The notes under the pieces: generated by a model
The model's database searches: none
The model's input: the letters and a program-made list of their open reading frames with translations, nothing else
Told to the model about the DNA's origin: nothing
Source of the DNA: a bacterium
Lineage (GTDB): Bacteria; Acidobacteriota; Thermoanaerobaculia; Multivoradales; J023
Direction: 5' to 3'
Length of the DNA stretch: 47,072 bases
NCBI GenBank assembly: GCA_024226315.1
Contig: JAAELT010000073.1
Coordinates: forward strand, 1 to 47,072
Shown here: positions 1-7,504 of the stretch, piece after piece
Position numbering within the stretch: position 1 is the stretch's first letter
How the letters are laid out: each line of letters begins with the position of its first letter
Made by a program: the position numbers and the translations under genes

Positions 1-39
1 CAAGGCCGCGCCGGTCAAGCGCGGCAAGATTACGGTTCC

Positions 40-289
40 CGCCCTGAAAGGGCGCAAGCGTACAGCCCGGGGCCGCGCAAGGAGCGCAGCGACGCAGCGC
101 GAGCCCCGGGTTCTTGAGAACCCAACAGGACTCGCCCTGAAAGGGCGAAACTCCGCGTGGCTGGGGCCTGAAGTTCCGCCCCTCCAGGGCGGGGATTCAT
201 TTGGAGCCATAGAGCCCGGGGCTCACTCCGCGTCGCCAGGGCTCCGCGTCGCCAGCCCCAGGCTTTATGCTGCGGCCCCTCCGGGGCCG
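40..289. repeat. Cluster of GC-rich hairpins (REP-like intergenic region)
   Basis: No convincing gene is seen in 1-435. The stretch holds a run of perfect inverted repeats: CGCCCT-GAA-AGGGCG at 40-54 and again at 133-147, CCGCCC-CTCCA-GGGCGG at 176-192, GAGCCC-G-GGGCTC at 212-224 and CGGCCCC-TCC-GGGGCCG at 273-289. A longer-range pair (CCCGGGGC near 66-74 with GCCCCGGG at 103-110) lies between the first two. A 14-bp phrase, CTCCGCGTCGCCAG, is directly repeated near 226-257. Open frames through the region are a by-product of GC content. It looks like repetitive extragenic palindromes; the family is not identified and the function is unknown. Confidence 0.6.
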
Positions 290-435
290 GGTGGGCCAAT
301 CAGCTCGCCGACCGCCGTCCACTCCGCCCGGCTCGCCGGGCGGCGAAAAGACCGAGGGTGCCGGCGTGTTGGTAGGGGCGGCAGCAGCCGCGCCGAAGGC
401 TCGCCGGCGCTCGCCTTTCTTGCCGGGAAGCGCCG

Positions 436-1326
436 ATGAGCGTGGCCCTGGCACCGCATCCGCTGGCGGGCGGCCATCCGCCGGCGTGGGCTTCGGAGTG
501 GGGCGAGGACGAGCGCGGCGTCTTCGTGGCCTTCAGCGTCGGCGAGGTGACGCAGCGCCTGCGCTGGTTCCGGCCGGGGCGGTTCCTCATGGGCTCGCCG
601 GAAGGCGAGGCGGGGCGCTTCGAGAACGAAGGACCGCGACACGAGGTCACCCTCAGCCGCGGCTTCTGGCTCGGCGACACGCCGTGCACTCAGGCGCTGT
701 GGGAGGCGGTGGCCGGCGACAACCCGAGCCGGTTCGTGGCATCGAAGCGGCCCGTGGAGCAGGTGAGCTGGGAGGACTGCCGTGCCTGGCTCGAAGCCTT
801 GAATGAAAGGGTGCCGGGGCTTGGCGCGCGGCTGCCGACCGAGGCGGAGTGGGAGTACGCCTGCCGGGCCGGCACGCAGACCAGCACCTATGCCGGCGAG
901 CTCGAGATCCTGGGCGCCAACAACGCGCCGCTGCTCGACGAAGTCGCCTGGTACGGCGGCAACAGCGGGGTGGGTTTCGAGCTCGACAACGGCTGGGATT
1001 CCTCCGATTGGCCGGACAAGCAGTACGCCCATGAGCGGGCGGGCTCGCATCCCGTGGGGGAGAAAGAGCCCAACGACTGGGGCCTCCACGACATGCTGGG
1101 CAACGTCTGGGAGTGGTGTGAAGATGCCTGGGACTACGGCACACCGTACGATAGCGCGGATCCCGTGCGGGATCCGGTCGGTCACAAGGGCTCGGGGCGC
1201 GTGGTCCGCGGCGGTTCCTGGGACAGCCCCGCTCGCGACGTGCGCGCGGCGGCGCGCCTCGCGTACGTTCCGGGCAACCGCTACGACTATCTCGGCTTCC
1301 GCCTTGCCCGAGGTCAGGAAGGGTAG
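436..1326 (+). CDS. FGE/SUMF1-fold domain protein lacking catalytic cysteines
   Basis: This 296-residue protein is almost entirely one formylglycine-generating-enzyme (FGE-sulfatase) domain. Landmarks are FLMGSP near 50-54, LPTEAEWEYACRAG at 133-146, GLHDMLGNVWEWCED at 216-230, and the family end pattern RVVRGGSW...R...P..R....GFRLA at 255-291. In true FGE enzymes two cysteines follow the GGS(W/Y) motif; here the stretch reads WDSPARDVRAAAR and has none, so sulfatase activation is unlikely. The fold is that of a C-type lectin and is also used by ligand-binding proteins and by the variable proteins of diversity-generating retroelements. No signal peptide is evident. The ATG at 436 is the first good start, but no clear ribosome site precedes it. 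A hairpin cluster lies upstream and a 42-bp repeat array downstream. Confidence 0.85.
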   Translation: MSVALAPHPLAGGHPPAWASEWGEDERGVFVAFSVGEVTQRLRWFRPGRFLMGSPEGEAGRFENEGPRHEVTLSRGFWLGDTPCTQALWEAVAGDNPSRFVASKRPVEQVSWEDCRAWLEALNERVPGLGARLPTEAEWEYACRAGTQTSTYAGELEILGANNAPLLDEVAWYGGNSGVGFELDNGWDSSDWPDKQYAHERAGSHPVGEKEPNDWGLHDMLGNVWEWCEDAWDYGTPYDSADPVRDPVGHKGSGRVVRGGSWDSPARDVRAAARLAYVPGNRYDYLGFRLARGQEG

Positions 1327-1488
1327 GGCGGAGCCCGGGCAGGGAGCGCTTGGTGGAGTGAGGCGTGGGACACGCCGGCGACACCGGAGCGCGGCACGGG
1401 CCGCGGTCGCGTGACGGCAGCGCCATAATTCCGGCGCCGGTGTCGACGCGGCGCCCGGTTGGCCCAGATGCGGACTTTTCAGTGGTTT

Positions 1489-1822
1489 ACGGCGTGCCGC
1501 GCGCCAGAACCAGCCGTGCGGCGTGTGCGCGGTATGCCGCGCTCACCAGTCACTGTTGTTACTGGTTACCGCGGCGTGCCGCGGGCGCCACTACTTTTTG
1601 TTTTTAGCCCGCGCGGCGTGCCGCGCTCACCAATCACAGTTGTTACTGGTTACCGCGGCGTGCCGCGGGCGCCATTATTTTTTGTTTCTTGCCCGCGCGG
1701 CGTGCCGCGGGCGCCAATAATTTTCGTTTCAGGGCTCCGCGGCGTGCCGTGGGCGTCGGAAACTCCTGTGATTGCCATGCGCGGCACGGCGCGGGCAAAG
1801 GACAATTCGGCTCGAACCCTCC
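1489..1822. repeat. 42-bp tandem repeat array with hairpin core
   Basis: Units begin at 1489, 1529, 1571, 1613, 1655, 1697, 1739 and 1781; all spacings are 42 bp except the first, which is 40. Most units open with GCGGCGTGCCGC, a 5-bp inverted repeat with a 2-nt centre. Two body types alternate, one ending GTTGTTACTGGTTACC and one with a T-rich stretch ending near GCCCGC, so 1529-1612 and 1613-1696 are near-identical 84-bp dimers. Later units (1739, 1781) are degraded. The array fills the space between two convergent genes. Because 42 is a multiple of three, it yields a frame of 14-residue repeats; I do not regard that as a gene. The remainder of 1327-1851 shows no other feature. Confidence 0.8.
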
Positions 1823-1851
1823 GTGCCGTGGCGCGTGTGCCGCTATGAGCC

Positions 1852-3192
1852 TCAGGGCCCCGGGATCAGGTGGCGCGTCAGGTCTTCGGGCTCGCCGTCG
1901 CGGCAGACGATGTTGTCCTCGATGCGGACGCCGCCGAGCGGAATCAGCTGGTCGACGAGATCCCAGTCGACGGCATCGGCGTCGTCGCCGGCGCGCAGGG
2001 GGTCGAGCAGGGTGGGGGTGAAGTAGATGCCGGGCTCGATGGTCACCACCTGGCCCGGCTCCAGGATGCGGGTGTTGCGCAGGAAGGGGTAGTCGGCCGG
2101 CGGCGCGACGGTGCCGCCGCCCGGGCCGGCCTGGTGGCCGCCGACGTCGTGTACCTGGAGGCCGAGCTGGTGGCCGACGCCGTGAGGCAGGAAGGTGCGG
2201 GTGATACCTCGGTCGAAGGCCTCCTCGGCGCCGATCTTGACGACGCCGGTCTCGGCCAGCAGCCGGGCGGTGCCGCGGTGCGTCTCGACGTGGATCTCGA
2301 GGTACGGCCGGCCGGAGGTGACCATCGCCACCAGCTCGCGCTCCATGGCGTCGACGCCCTCGATCAGCTGGCCGAACGCGGGGTGCGCGTCCTCACGCGC
2401 CCAGGTGCGGGTGACGTCGATGGCGTAACCCTCGTGGGCGCCGCCGGCGTCGAGCAGGAAGGTTTTGCCGGGCGCGGCTTCGGCGCCGCGTTTGTGCTGG
2501 TAGTGGAGAATCGCGGCCTTGTGGTCGTAGGCGACGATCGAGCCGTAGGGCAGCTCGTGCTCCAGGAGGTCGGCGGCCTCCAGATAGGCCCAATGCGCCT
2601 CGCGCTCCGAGCCGCCGGCCTCGAACACCTCACGGGCGCGCAGGTGTCCGGCCGCCACGCTCTTGGCCGCGACGCGCAGCGCGCCGACCTCGTGCTCGGT
2701 CTTGTAGGCCCGGTACCAGTCGAGCGGCGCCATCAGCGCCTCGGGCTCGACGAGCTCCTCGGGGATGCCGGCCTGGGCCGCGGCGGCCGGCGAGCTGCCG
2801 GCGTAGGCGATGTGGTCGAGGCTGCCGGTGACGCCGAGCAGCTCGTCGAAGGTTCCCACCTCCACCAGCTCGACCGCCTCCTCCCAGTAGGAGACGGGCT
2901 GCGGCGAGCTGTCGTACCAGTAGTCGGTGGGGCGCAACCGAACGACCAGCGGCGTGCGGCCGGGCCGCGCGAGCACGGCGTGCTCGGGACCGTCGAGCGG
3001 CACCCAGCGACGAAAGTGGGGGGTCGGCCGGAAGACGATCAGCTCGTCGTCTCGGTGATAGGTCGCGAGGCGCCCGGAGTGGAACAGCACGCCGTCCATC
3101 TTCAGGCCCTGGCGTCCGGCGTGCTCGATCGCCTCGGTCAGGTAGCGGTCCAGGATCTGCAAGTGGTCGCGGTAGTGCTCGCCGTGGCTCAC
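1852..3192 (-). CDS. pepQ: Xaa-Pro dipeptidase (prolidase), M24 family
   Basis: At 446 residues this matches gammaproteobacterial PepQ (about 443) in length and along its whole sequence. It hydrolyses Xaa-Pro dipeptides in the cytoplasm using two metal ions. The five expected metal ligands are present: Asp248 (FLLDAG), Asp259 (AIDVTRTW), His341 (second His of PHGVGH), Glu386 (TIEPGIY) and Glu425 (RIEDN). The N-terminal 160 residues form the creatinase/prolidase-N-like domain. No signal peptide is present. The start (MSHGEHYRDH) is preceded by a GAGGAGA-like ribosome site. It stands alone on the minus strand, divergent from the DUF4920 gene across about 180 bp that must hold both promoters, and convergent with the FGE-like gene. 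Confidence 0.93.
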   Translation of the reverse strand: MSHGEHYRDHLQILDRYLTEAIEHAGRQGLKMDGVLFHSGRLATYHRDDELIVFRPTPHFRRWVPLDGPEHAVLARPGRTPLVVRLRPTDYWYDSSPQPVSYWEEAVELVEVGTFDELLGVTGSLDHIAYAGSSPAAAAQAGIPEELVEPEALMAPLDWYRAYKTEHEVGALRVAAKSVAAGHLRAREVFEAGGSEREAHWAYLEAADLLEHELPYGSIVAYDHKAAILHYQHKRGAEAAPGKTFLLDAGGAHEGYAIDVTRTWAREDAHPAFGQLIEGVDAMERELVAMVTSGRPYLEIHVETHRGTARLLAETGVVKIGAEEAFDRGITRTFLPHGVGHQLGLQVHDVGGHQAGPGGGTVAPPADYPFLRNTRILEPGQVVTIEPGIYFTPTLLDPLRAGDDADAVDWDLVDQLIPLGGVRIEDNIVCRDGEPEDLTRHLIPGP

Positions 3193-3373
3193 TGTCTCTC
3201 CTCGGGTTTGCGTCGGATGGTGGTTCGGGAAGATGCCGCTCGATCGTACGCCGTGGCCCTTGGGGAGTCAAAGAGCTTGGCCGCGCGCGAGGAGAGTAGG
3301 GTAGTCTCGGAGACGCCCCGCGCTCCGAGGAGGGCGGGCTGAATCCAATTCTACGAATCGAGAGGTGAGAAGC

Positions 3374-3856
3374 ATGCGCAACGAGATGATGTCGAGGGTG
3401 TTTCTGATCGCGGTTGCCATTGGCCTGCTGGCGGCGGCGGCGTTCGCGTCGAAGGCCGAGATCTACGGCAAGGGCGTGGAACTCGAGAAGGCGACGCCGA
3501 TCGCCGCGATCCTCGCCGATCCGGACGCCTACATCGGCCAGACGGTACGGGTCGAGGGCGGCGTGCTGGACGTCTGCCCCAAGAAAGGCTGCTGGATCGA
3601 GATCGGCGACGAGAAGCAGCACATCCAGATCAAGGTCGACGACGACGTGATCGTCTTCCCGGCCACTGCCACGGGGCGGCTCGCCGCCGCCCAGGGCGAG
3701 GTCGAGGCGATCGAGATGACGCGCGAGAAGTACCTCGGCTGGCTGGCGCACCGGGCCGAGGAGAAGGGCGAGGAGTTCGACGCCGAGGCCGCCGAGGTCG
3801 GCGACGGCCCGTACCGCATCATCCGCATCAAGGGCGCCGGCGCGCGGATCGAGTAG
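3374..3856 (+). CDS. DUF4920 domain secreted protein
   Basis: This is a 160-residue exported protein. An N-terminal hydrophobic signal (about residues 6-27, ending AAAFASKA) is followed by one DUF4920 domain: YGKGVELEKATPIAAIL, the strand VRVEGGVLDVCPKKGCW with its paired cysteines, and a C-terminal DGPYRIIRIKG strand. The family's biochemical role is unknown; the CP..GCW pair suggests metal or redox chemistry (inference). I chose the ATG at 3374 because AGAGGTGAG lies five bases upstream, which rules against the GTG at 3365. The downstream caspase-like gene begins 38 bp further on in the same direction, so the two may be co-transcribed. Confidence 0.85.
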   Translation: MRNEMMSRVFLIAVAIGLLAAAAFASKAEIYGKGVELEKATPIAAILADPDAYIGQTVRVEGGVLDVCPKKGCWIEIGDEKQHIQIKVDDDVIVFPATATGRLAAAQGEVEAIEMTREKYLGWLAHRAEEKGEEFDAEAAEVGDGPYRIIRIKGAGARIE

Positions 3857-3894
3857 CGCGAACCTGTCCGGAGGTGACATAGTTTCGCCAAACC

Positions 3895-5982
3895 ATGGGC
3901 TGCATCTCGCCATCGGCTGTTTCTCGACGCCGCCACGGTCTGCGCGGCGCGGTCGCCCTGTTGGTTTGGGCGCTGATCTCGGCGACGGCCTCGGGTCCGG
4001 CCCTGGCTAGAAGTAAGCCCGCGCCCGAGATCAAGGACGTCGAGGATCTGCAGATCCTCGACTGTCTGCTGCCCGGCAAGGTGCGCCGCCTGGGCCGGCG
4101 CAGCCAGTACGTGACCCCCCGGCGTCCCATCCGGACCACGGCGGTCGACTGCGAGATCCGGGGCGGGGACTACGTGGCGCACGATCCCAGCTCCTACGCC
4201 TCGGCGCTCGAGCTGTGGCTGCCGTCGGCCAAGGCGGGTGACGCCAAGGCCCAGACCTATGTCGGAGAGATCTTCGAGAAGGGACTCGCCGGCTCGCCGG
4301 ACCACGAGGTCGCCGCGGTCTGGTACCGGCGGGCGGCCGAGCAGGGATTCGCCCGCGGGCAGATCAACCTCGCCAACTTCTACGAGAAGGGGCTGGGGGT
4401 TTCCCAGGACAGCGAGCAGGCGCTCGAGTGGTACCGCAAGGCCGCCGGCATCACCGAGGAGATGGTGCTCGATTCGCGGGCCGAGGCCGAGGCATTGCGC
4501 AAGGAGCTGGAGGACGCGACCAGGGAAGCTGAAGAGCTCGAGACGCAGCTGGGGGAGGCCGAGCGTAGTCTCGAAACGGTGCGGTCGGATCTCGAGGGTG
4601 CCCGCTCGGAGATGGAGGAGCTGCGCCGCCAGCTCGAGGAGGCCAAGGCCTCGGACGCCGCGCGCGCGGCCGAGCTGAGCGCGGAGATCGAGCGCCGCGA
4701 GACCGAGATCACCACGCGCACCGAGGAGGTGGCCCGGCGCAGTGACGACGTCGCCGGTAGGCGGCAGGCCTTCGAGGACTTTCGTAAGAGGGTGGAGGAA
4801 GTGCGAGCCGCGGCCAGACGCGGCGGCGCCGGCGGACCGTCGATCGAGATCGTCCGTCCAGACGTGCTCGCCACCCGCGGTCCGGCGCTGGTTCCCGTCC
4901 CCGACGGCGTCAGCGAGCTGACAGTCACCGGCCGGGTCGACGCGCCCGCCGGCCTCACCACCCTGACGGTCGACGATCGGCCGCTCGAGGTCGATGCCAG
5001 AGGCATTTTCGAGACCGCCGTCGCCTTCGAGATGGCGCGCAAGGAAGTCCACTTCGAGGCGCGCGACGCGGGCGGTAGGACCGCCCGCGCCACCCTGGTG
5101 CTGGCGCCGGCGACCTCCGAGGCCGGGAGCGGCCCGGCCGGGAGCGGCCCGGCACCGGTGGAAGAGCCGGCGCCGAGCGGCGATCGGCGGCCGAAGCGCG
5201 GCACCGCCTCGTCCGCCGGCGAGCTCGAAGGCTCGGTGGCGCTGATCATCGGCGTCACCAACTACAGCCATTTTCCGTCTCTCGAGACCGCGGCGAGCGA
5301 CGCCCGGGAGCTGGCGGAGCTGCTGGCCGAGAAGTACGGCTTCGAGACCAGGGTTCTCTCCGATCCCTCCACCCTGGCGATCCTGCTGGAGCTCAAGACG
5401 CTCGCCGAGAGTCTCGAGCCCGAAGACGAGCTGCTGATCTACTACGCCGGCCATGGCAAGCTCGACGCCGAGAACCGCAAGGGCTTCTGGATTCCCGCCG
5501 ACGCCGAGACCGACGACGACGGCAAGTGGATCGCCAACGAGGTGATCTCCGACTACCTGGACCTGATTCCGGCGAGCCACATCCTGGTGGTCTCCGACTC
5601 CTGCTACTCGGGCACCATGACCCGCTCCGGTCTGGCGCAGAGCCCGGCCGCGGACCATCCGGGCCGCTCGCGCATGATCGCCGGCAAGAAATCGCGCACG
5701 GTGCTGACCTCGGGAGGCTTGCAGCCGGTGCTCGATTCCGGTGGTGGCGAGCATTCGATCTTCGCCCGCGCGCTGCTGACGGTGCTCAAGCTCAACGACG
5801 AGCCGCTGTCGGGCGTCGCGCTCCACCGTGAGGTGGCGGCGCGGGTGACCTGGGCGGCGTCGGCGCTGGGCGTCGAGCAGGTGCCGTTCTACGCGCCGAT
5901 CCGGTTTTCCGGTCACGAGACCGGCGACTTCGTCCTGACCCCGCAGCGCACCCGATCATCCCGCTCGCAAGCCTCTCCGTGA
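3895..5982 (+). CDS. Secreted Sel1/coiled-coil caspase-like (C14) protein
   Basis: This 695-residue multidomain protein has a likely signal peptide (hydrophobic 17-38, ending PALARS), two Sel1-type repeats (about 113-184, with AVWYRRAAEQG and LEWYRKAAG), a long charged coiled coil (about 187-305), an Ig-like beta domain (about 317-403), a Pro/Gly linker, and a C-terminal caspase domain (about 446-675). The caspase dyad is intact: His520 in YYAGHG and Cys570 in DSCYSG. SVALIIGVTNY opens the domain, as in bacterial metacaspase/caspase-like proteins. It should be an Arg/Lys- or Asp-directed protease in the periplasm or at the surface; specificity cannot be read. Its stop overlaps the next gene's GTG start (GTGA), implying translational coupling. 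Confidence 0.85.
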   Translation: MGCISPSAVSRRRHGLRGAVALLVWALISATASGPALARSKPAPEIKDVEDLQILDCLLPGKVRRLGRRSQYVTPRRPIRTTAVDCEIRGGDYVAHDPSSYASALELWLPSAKAGDAKAQTYVGEIFEKGLAGSPDHEVAAVWYRRAAEQGFARGQINLANFYEKGLGVSQDSEQALEWYRKAAGITEEMVLDSRAEAEALRKELEDATREAEELETQLGEAERSLETVRSDLEGARSEMEELRRQLEEAKASDAARAAELSAEIERRETEITTRTEEVARRSDDVAGRRQAFEDFRKRVEEVRAAARRGGAGGPSIEIVRPDVLATRGPALVPVPDGVSELTVTGRVDAPAGLTTLTVDDRPLEVDARGIFETAVAFEMARKEVHFEARDAGGRTARATLVLAPATSEAGSGPAGSGPAPVEEPAPSGDRRPKRGTASSAGELEGSVALIIGVTNYSHFPSLETAASDARELAELLAEKYGFETRVLSDPSTLAILLELKTLAESLEPEDELLIYYAGHGKLDAENRKGFWIPADAETDDDGKWIANEVISDYLDLIPASHILVVSDSCYSGTMTRSGLAQSPAADHPGRSRMIAGKKSRTVLTSGGLQPVLDSGGGEHSIFARALLTVLKLNDEPLSGVALHREVAARVTWAASALGVEQVPFYAPIRFSGHETGDFVLTPQRTRSSRSQASP

Positions 5983-7478
5983 ACGGCGCCCGCCAGAGCG
6001 TCCTCGGCCTGCTCCTGGCCGCGGCTGTCGCCGCCCCGGGTCTGGCGCAGACGGTGACGATCGACTTCGACGGCCTGCCGGCCGGCACTGTGGTCGACGT
6101 TCAGTTCCCGGAAGCGGGTTTCGGCGCGGGTCCGGGAATCGAGGTACAGGCCGCCGCGGTGGGCTTCGCGCCGTCGCCGCCCAACATCATCTGTACGGTA
6201 CCCGTGGCCGGCGGTGCTACCTGTGTTTCCGACCTCCAGATCGTCTTCATCGATCCGGTGGACGACCTGACTTTCCATGCCTTCGGCGCCAAGACCGCCG
6301 GCGTGGTGGCGCAGGCCCGGGTGTTCACGGACGGCGTGCCGATCGCCGTCGTCGACGTGGTCAGCCCCGGGGGCGGCCTGACGCCGGTGCTCGTCGACCT
6401 CTCGGCGTTCACCGCCGTCACCGAGATCGAGATCTTCGGCGTCACCGACCCCGCCGGCGTCGGCTGGGACGACTTCACCTTTTCGATCAGCCCCTTGCCG
6501 ATCTTCGCCGACGGTTTCGAATCGGGCGATACCGCCGCCTGGACGACGCCCCCGCCACCGATGGCGGGGGACCTCTTCGGCCACCTGTTCGAGGACACCG
6601 ACGGCAACGGCGTCCAGGACTCTGGCGAGCCGGATCTGGCGGGAATCGACGTGGAGATCACCGACGTCAACGCGGTCGCGCAGACGGTGACGACGAACGC
6701 CACGGGCGACTACGTCGCGACCGTGCCCGAGGGCAACACCACCGCGGACGTCGACGAGGCGACGCTGCCCGCGGGCTTGATACAGACGGCCGGCAACGAC
6801 CCGACGGTGCTCTTCGTCGCCGCGGCGGGCAACGTCGACTTCGGCACCGACGGCTACCAGCCGCGGGCCGACGTCTTCGGCCACCTGTTCGAAGACACCG
6901 ACGGCGACGGCGTACAGGGCATGGGGGAACCGGACCTCGCCGGCGTGGACGTGGTGATCACGGACAGCCTGGGCGGCATGCAGACGGTGGGTTCGAACGG
7001 CACCGGCGACTACGCCGCGACGATGATACCGGCGGGCAACACGACGGCCGACGTGGACGAAGCAACGTTGCCGGCTGGCTTCGTGCAGACCGCCGGCACG
7101 GACCCGACGATGGTGGTTGCGCCGGCGGGCAGCACCACCGACCTGGGCGATGACGGCTACCAGCCGCAGGCGATGGTGTTCGGCCGCGTCTTCGACGACA
7201 ACATCGTTCTGGGCGGCGGCCAGGACCCGGGCGAGCCGGGGCTGATGGGAGTGACCGTGATCATCACGGATAGCCTGGGCGGCATGCAGCCGGTGATCAC
7301 CAATATCGACGGCGACTACTTCGCGACGGTACCGGCGGGGCTGACGACGGCGGACGTGGACGAAGCAACGTTGCCGCCGGCAGGCGTACAGACGGAGGGC
7401 ACCGATCCGACGATGGTCTTCGTGCCCGCGGGCAGCAATACCGACATGGGCCTCGACGGTTACAATTTCGGCATGTAG
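5979..7478 (+). CDS. Secreted SdrD-B-like repeat protein with internal DGFESG motif
   Basis: This 499-residue exported protein starts at a GTG overlapping the caspase stop by 4 bp. Residues 1-24 are a signal peptide ending GLAQ. An N-terminal beta-rich domain (about 25-172) precedes the motif IFADGFESGDTAAW (175-188). Three SdrD-B/Cna-B-like repeats of roughly 100 residues follow, beginning at 199, 300 and about 399; each opens with FGHLFEDTDGNGVQDSGEP or a variant and contains TTADVDEATLP. The repeats are also clear at DNA level. Such domains are immunoglobulin-like surface stalks that often bind calcium through the DxDxNG-like loop. The DGFESG motif normally sits at the very C-terminus in this kind of protein, so its internal position suggests that the repeats were added later. 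The next gene begins 26 bp downstream. Confidence 0.75.
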   Translation: MNGARQSVLGLLLAAAVAAPGLAQTVTIDFDGLPAGTVVDVQFPEAGFGAGPGIEVQAAAVGFAPSPPNIICTVPVAGGATCVSDLQIVFIDPVDDLTFHAFGAKTAGVVAQARVFTDGVPIAVVDVVSPGGGLTPVLVDLSAFTAVTEIEIFGVTDPAGVGWDDFTFSISPLPIFADGFESGDTAAWTTPPPPMAGDLFGHLFEDTDGNGVQDSGEPDLAGIDVEITDVNAVAQTVTTNATGDYVATVPEGNTTADVDEATLPAGLIQTAGNDPTVLFVAAAGNVDFGTDGYQPRADVFGHLFEDTDGDGVQGMGEPDLAGVDVVITDSLGGMQTVGSNGTGDYAATMIPAGNTTADVDEATLPAGFVQTAGTDPTMVVAPAGSTTDLGDDGYQPQAMVFGRVFDDNIVLGGGQDPGEPGLMGVTVIITDSLGGMQPVITNIDGDYFATVPAGLTTADVDEATLPPAGVQTEGTDPTMVFVPAGSNTDMGLDGYNFGM

Positions 7479-7504
7479 CCGGCGGCAATGAGAATGGAAC
7501 GGCC

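Noticed and set aside
436..1326. Active sulfatase-modifying enzyme
   Set aside because: The two cysteines needed for formylglycine formation are missing, and no sulfatase gene is in the window.
1489..1822. Possible CRISPR array
   Set aside because: Units are contiguous 42-mers with alternating shared bodies and no unique spacers; no cas genes are nearby. The 41-bp array at 33572-33837 fails for the same reason.
1459..1848. A 129-codon plus-strand open frame with 14-residue repeats (RGVPRSPVTVVTGY and variants)
   Set aside because: It simply reads the 42-bp DNA array, which is divisible by three. There is no ribosome site, the composition is implausible, and the conserved feature is the DNA palindrome.
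3529..5916. Very long minus-strand open frame opposite the caspase gene
   Set aside because: High GC third positions leave the opposite strand free of stops. The encoded sequence is Arg/Gly/Leu-rich with no domain, while the plus strand has a complete caspase architecture. The same applies to long antisense frames opposite the genes at 1870-3342, 7460-10036, 20111-22261, 26709-29207 and 36332-39307.
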